Positions 60,918 through 64,000 of a DNA stretch of 64,000 nt are shown in pieces (positions within the stretch are counted from its first letter, which is position 1; each line of letters starts with the position of its first letter). The DNA is from Paractinoplanes aksuensis. GTDB taxonomy: Bacteria > Actinomycetota > Actinomycetes > Mycobacteriales > Micromonosporaceae. The DNA is taken from assembly GCF_024137025.1 (NCBI RefSeq), contig NZ_JAMYJR010000033.1, positions 62,001 through 126,000 on the forward strand. Reading direction: 5' to 3'. A program made the translations under genes and the position numbers. The notes under the pieces are model-generated. The model saw nothing but the letters and a program-made list of their open reading frames with translations. It ran no database searches and was not told where the DNA came from.

Positions 60918-61738
60918 GATTCGGATACGGGACCAACGGGTTCGGCAATCACCGGTTGCCCGAGGCCTTGGCCGTCATCGCCGACCTCGGTTACGACGGG
61001 GTTGCCCTCACACTGGACACCAACCATCTCGATCCTTTCGAGAGCGGCCTGGCCCACCGCACGGCTGAGGTGGCGGCTGAGCTCGGCAGGAGGAACCTCG
61101 CTGTCGTCATCGAGACCGGCGCCCGGTATCTGCTCGATCCTTGGCGTAAGCACTCCCCCACGCTCATGGACGACCACCCGGAGAAGCGTCTCGAATACCT
61201 GCGCCGGGCCGTCCGCGTGGGGGCCGAGCTGGGAGCCGAGGCCGTCTCGTTCTGGGCGGGCATCGGGTCGCCGGAGCACTGGGACCGTCTGGTCGACGGC
61301 ACCGGGCAGATCGTCGAGTTCGCGCAGAAGCATCGCGTGACGCTGGGTTTCGAGCCGGAGCCGGGCATGCTCGTCAACGACATCGCGGACTGGCGCCGCC
61401 TGCACGCGGACCTCGGCCAACCGAAGAACTTCGGCATCACCCTCGACATCGGACACTGCCGCTGCCTCGAGGATCTGCCGGTGGCGGACTGTGTGACGGC
61501 GGTGGCCGATCACCTCGTCAACGTGCAGATCGACGACATGCGACGCGGGGTGCACGAGCATCTCGAGTTCGGGACCGGCGAGATCGACTTCCCACCCGTT
61601 CTCGCGGCGCTGTCGGCCAATTATCGGGGGCTCGTGTCCGTCGAGTTGCCCCGGCATTCCCATGCGGCGCCGACGATCGCCGCGCAGTCCCTGGACTTCC
61701 TGCGCAACGCCGCCAAAGAGGCAGGAGACCGATCATGA
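60914..61738 (+). CDS. Xylose-isomerase-like TIM-barrel protein (sugar phosphate isomerase/epimerase)
   Basis: 274 residues of the AP_endonuc_2 fold. Metal-binding residues are likely in RYLLDPW, FEPEPGMLVNDIADW (Glu), ITLDIGHCRCLED (Asp, His) and VQIDDMRRGVHEH (Asp, His). The ATGA overlap with the UbiA stop and with the next gene shows tight coupling. In ebo clusters such a protein is a regular member; it is predicted to isomerise a cyclitol or sugar intermediate. Substrate unknown. Confidence 0.85.
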   Translation: MRFGYGTNGFGNHRLPEALAVIADLGYDGVALTLDTNHLDPFESGLAHRTAEVAAELGRRNLAVVIETGARYLLDPWRKHSPTLMDDHPEKRLEYLRRAVRVGAELGAEAVSFWAGIGSPEHWDRLVDGTGQIVEFAQKHRVTLGFEPEPGMLVNDIADWRRLHADLGQPKNFGITLDIGHCRCLEDLPVADCVTAVADHLVNVQIDDMRRGVHEHLEFGTGEIDFPPVLAALSANYRGLVSVELPRHSHAAPTIAAQSLDFLRNAAKEAGDRS

Positions 61739-62277
61739 CCACGTTGGACGAGCTACGGACCTTTCTGACGATCGACGATTTCAAGCCGGCCGATGTGCCG
61801 GCGCTGTTCCCGGCGGCGGGCCGCCGTTACGGGCGGGAGCCGCTCACCGAGGGCTGGACGACGGACGAGGCCGCGCGGGCGCTTCTGCTCGCTGCGGTGC
61901 CGCCGGCCGAGATTCATGAGATCTACCGGTACGGGGACACGGCCGAGAAACTGGCCGTGCTGAAGGCGCTGCCGTTGCTGCCGATCGGTGACGATGCTGT
62001 GCCGTTGCTCGAGGACGCGCTGCGCACCAACGACACCCGGCTGGTGGCGGCGGCCCTGGGCCCGTACGCGGATCGGCTGAGTCTCCAGGCGTGGCGCCAG
62101 GCCGTGCTCAAGTGCGTCTTCATGGGCGTGCCGCTGAGCAGTGTGCACCGGCTGCACGAGCGCGCCGACGCCGAACTGGGCGCGATGTTGCGCGCCTTCG
62201 CCCATGAACGTTCCGCCGCGGGCCGCGACATGCCGCCCGATGCGACCGCTCTGCTCGAACGGCTCCAGGAGGTCTGA
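61735..62277 (+). CDS. eboA: EboA domain protein
   Basis: 180 residues, all-helical, HEAT-like. Characteristic segments are GWTTDEAARALLLAAV, IYRYGDTAEKLAVLKALPLLP and AVLKCVFMGVPLSSVHRLHERADAELGAMLRAFAHERSAAGRDMPPD, the last being the EboA signature region. No catalytic residues. It is thought to be a scaffold or carrier in the ebo system, which in cyanobacteria is needed to export a scytonemin precursor. It overlaps the EboB gene by one base. Confidence 0.88.
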   Translation: MTTLDELRTFLTIDDFKPADVPALFPAAGRRYGREPLTEGWTTDEAARALLLAAVPPAEIHEIYRYGDTAEKLAVLKALPLLPIGDDAVPLLEDALRTNDTRLVAAALGPYADRLSLQAWRQAVLKCVFMGVPLSSVHRLHERADAELGAMLRAFAHERSAAGRDMPPDATALLERLQEV

Positions 62278-63128
62278 TGCGCATCTTCGATCCGCACATC
62301 CACATGACGTCGCGCACCACCGACGACTACCAGCGGATGGCCGAGGCCGGGGTGCGGGCCGTGGTCGAGCCGGCGTTCTGGCTCGGTCAGCCGCGGACCA
62401 ACCCGGGCTCGTTCACCGACTACTTCGACGCGATCATCGGCTGGGAGCCGTTCCGGGCCTCGCAGTACGGCATCCGGCACCACGCCACGATCGCGCTGAA
62501 CCCGAAGGAGGCCAACGACCCGCGCTGCCGTCCGGTACTCGACCTGCTGCCGCGCTACCTGGCCAAGGACGGCGTGGTGGCGGTGGGCGAGATCGGGTAC
62601 GACTCGATGACCCCGGCCGAGGACGAGGTGTTCGCGGCCCAGCTGGCCCTGGCCCTCGACCACGACCTGCCTGCGCTGGTGCACACCCCGCACCGGGACA
62701 AGGCGCGCGGCACCCAGCGCAGCATCGACGTCGTGAAGGAGTCGGGCATCGCCCCGGGGCGGGTGCTGCTCGACCACCTGAACGAGGTGACCGTGGCCGC
62801 CGCGCTCGAAGCGGGGCTGTGGGCCGGGTTCTCCATCTATCCGGACACGAAGATGTCGCCGGACCGGATGGTGGCGATCCTGCGGGAGTACGGGGTCGAG
62901 CGGGTGCTGGTCAACTCGGCCGCCGACTGGGGCAAGTCGGATCCGCTGCTCACCGTGCGGACGGCCGAGGCCATGCTGGCCGGCGGGTTCGACAAGGACG
63001 ACGTGGACCGGGTGCTGTGGCGCAACCCGGTCGAGTTCTACGGGCAGTCGGGGCGGCTCGACCTGTCCGACATCGCGGAGACCGAGGCCACGTTCGCCGG
63101 CAACTCGATCCTGCGCGGGGGCAGCTGA
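62277..63128 (+). CDS. eboB: EboB, TatD-family metal-dependent hydrolase
   Basis: 283 residues. Metal ligands at FDPHIHMTSRTTDD (His pair, residues 4-10), GEIGYDS (Glu), LVHTPHRDK (His), LLDHLNE (His) and VNSAADWG (Asp). The arrangement is that of TatD/amidohydrolase barrels but with family-specific spacing. In ebo clusters it lies beside EboA, as here. It overlaps EboA and EboE by one base each (TGATG), so the whole cluster is one translational unit. Confidence 0.88.
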   Translation: MRIFDPHIHMTSRTTDDYQRMAEAGVRAVVEPAFWLGQPRTNPGSFTDYFDAIIGWEPFRASQYGIRHHATIALNPKEANDPRCRPVLDLLPRYLAKDGVVAVGEIGYDSMTPAEDEVFAAQLALALDHDLPALVHTPHRDKARGTQRSIDVVKESGIAPGRVLLDHLNEVTVAAALEAGLWAGFSIYPDTKMSPDRMVAILREYGVERVLVNSAADWGKSDPLLTVRTAEAMLAGGFDKDDVDRVLWRNPVEFYGQSGRLDLSDIAETEATFAGNSILRGGS

Positions 63129-64000
63129 TGCACCTGAGCTACTGCACCAATGTGCATCCGGCCGAGGACCTGGCCGGGGTCATAGAGCAGCTCGACACGT
63201 ACGCCGGTCCGATCCGGCAACGGCTGGGGGCCGACGTTCTCGGGCTGGGGTTGTGGCTGGCCGCGCCGGCCGCGGCGGCCCTGGCCGACGATCCTGCGCT
63301 GCGCCGGCGGTTGCGGGCCGAACTCGACGCGCGCGGGCTGGAAGTGGTCACGCTCAACGGTTTCCCGTACGAGGCGTTCCAGGCGCCGGTGGTCAAGCAC
63401 GCCGTCTACTACCCGGACTGGACCTCGCGGGACCGGCTCGACTACACGCTCGACCTGGCCCGGGTGCTCGGCGATCTGATGCCGGAGCCGGCCGCGTACG
63501 GGTCGATCTCGACGCTGCCGCTGGCCTGGCGCACGCCCTGGGACCCGGAGCGGGCCGACCAGGCCCGGCGGCACCTCGACGAGCTCGCCCTCGGGCTCGA
63601 GAAGCTGGCCGGGGAGACCGGGCGGACGATCAAGGTCGGGTTCGAGCCGGAGCCGGGCTGCATCGTCGAGAACACCACGCAGGCCGCCGACCTGCTGGGC
63701 GGCGTGGACACCCGGTGGCTGGGCGTCTGCCTCGACCTGGCCCACCTGGCCTGCGCGTGGGAGCAGCCGGCCCAGGCGCTCGACCGGCTCGCCGCGGCGG
63801 GCGTGCCCGTGGTGAAGGTGCAGGTGTCGGCCGCCCTGCAGGCCGATGACCCGGCCGCTGCGGCTGAGGTCCTGCAGGCGTACGTGGAACCGCGTTTCCT
63901 TCATCAGACGCGCTCCTCGCTCGGCGGGGCGACCGACGACCTGGACGCGGCTCTGGGCGAGCAGCTGCCCGGGCCGTGGCGCATCCACTACCACGTACCG
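63128..64000 (+). CDS. eboE: EboE metabolite traffic protein (C-terminus beyond the window)
   Basis: At least 291 residues; the frame is open to the window end. It starts at ATG 63128 with MHLSYCTNVHPAEDLAGVIEQLDTY, the hallmark of EboE. Other TIM-barrel segments are VVTLNGFPYEAFQAP, KVGFEPEPGCIVENT (Glu), LGVCLDLAHLACAWE (Asp, His) and VKVQVSAAL. It is related to the 60914 gene. It is named for its role in moving a metabolite precursor; the molecular mechanism is unknown. Confidence 0.88.
   Translation, partial: MHLSYCTNVHPAEDLAGVIEQLDTYAGPIRQRLGADVLGLGLWLAAPAAAALADDPALRRRLRAELDARGLEVVTLNGFPYEAFQAPVVKHAVYYPDWTSRDRLDYTLDLARVLGDLMPEPAAYGSISTLPLAWRTPWDPERADQARRHLDELALGLEKLAGETGRTIKVGFEPEPGCIVENTTQAADLLGGVDTRWLGVCLDLAHLACAWEQPAQALDRLAAAGVPVVKVQVSAALQADDPAAAAEVLQAYVEPRFLHQTRSSLGGATDDLDAALGEQLPGPWRIHYHVP

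Overview
High-GC actinomycete chromosome, most likely a Micromonosporaceae member such as Actinoplanes. This is inferred from base composition, strong G/C third-position bias, a DUF222/HNH (13E12-like) gene, DUF397 and DUF5753 regulators, many GTG/TTG starts and ATGA/GTGA overlaps, and an ebo-type cluster. No database search was possible, so family calls rest on motifs and gene order.

Layout. 0-2.5 kb: DUF222/HNH endonuclease, DIP1984-type protein and a small probably leaderless gene. 2.5-15.6 kb: a divergent hydantoin/cyclic-amide regulon. Leftward it carries an ABM monooxygenase, a complete sugar-type ABC importer, a HyuA-N-like protein, a DUF917 protein and a PucR regulator; rightward it carries HyuA, HyuB and an amidohydrolase. 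15.6-20.4 kb: a four-gene NAD kinase operon, an oxidoreductase pseudogene with an internal deletion, and a flavin monooxygenase.

20.5-23.6 kb: the most unusual region. An SDR gene remnant, two DnaA boxes and a 37-codon gene with its own promoter and terminator lead into an array of 15 tRNA genes on the + strand: Pro-Gly-Leu-Thr-Leu-Ala-(opposed gene)-Ile-Ser-Lys-fMet-Val-Val-His-Tyr-Cys. Five have C instead of U at position 33, four have an odd base at position 8, two Leu-anticodon tRNAs lack the long variable arm, and one is initiator-like.

23.6-30 kb: membrane protein, NarL-type two-component system, enoyl-CoA hydratase, secreted GH18 chitinase, and an EamA transporter carrying an in-frame insert with four 15-bp direct repeats and a DnaA box. 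30-43 kb: a TetR gene and flavin monooxygenase sharing twin operators, an animal-type heme peroxidase, a UvrA-like ABC protein, a 92-bp palindrome, a phosphotransferase, two DUF5753 regulators (one with a DUF397 partner), a MarR/monooxygenase pair and a PP2C phosphatase. 43-54 kb: a soluble-adenylyl-cyclase-like giant protein, DyP peroxidase, asparagine synthetase and an OmpR-type two-component system.

54-64 kb: two secreted multidomain carbohydrate proteins (PQQ-type sugar dehydrogenase; ThuA plus DUF1080) with near-identical terminal discoidin domains. They are followed by a tightly overlapping cluster: inositol-phosphate synthase, UbiA/EboC with its own in-frame insert, a TIM-barrel protein, EboA, EboB and EboE, the last cut by the window end. 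The ebo genes probably make or move a small metabolite; the secreted proteins may act on related sugars outside the cell.
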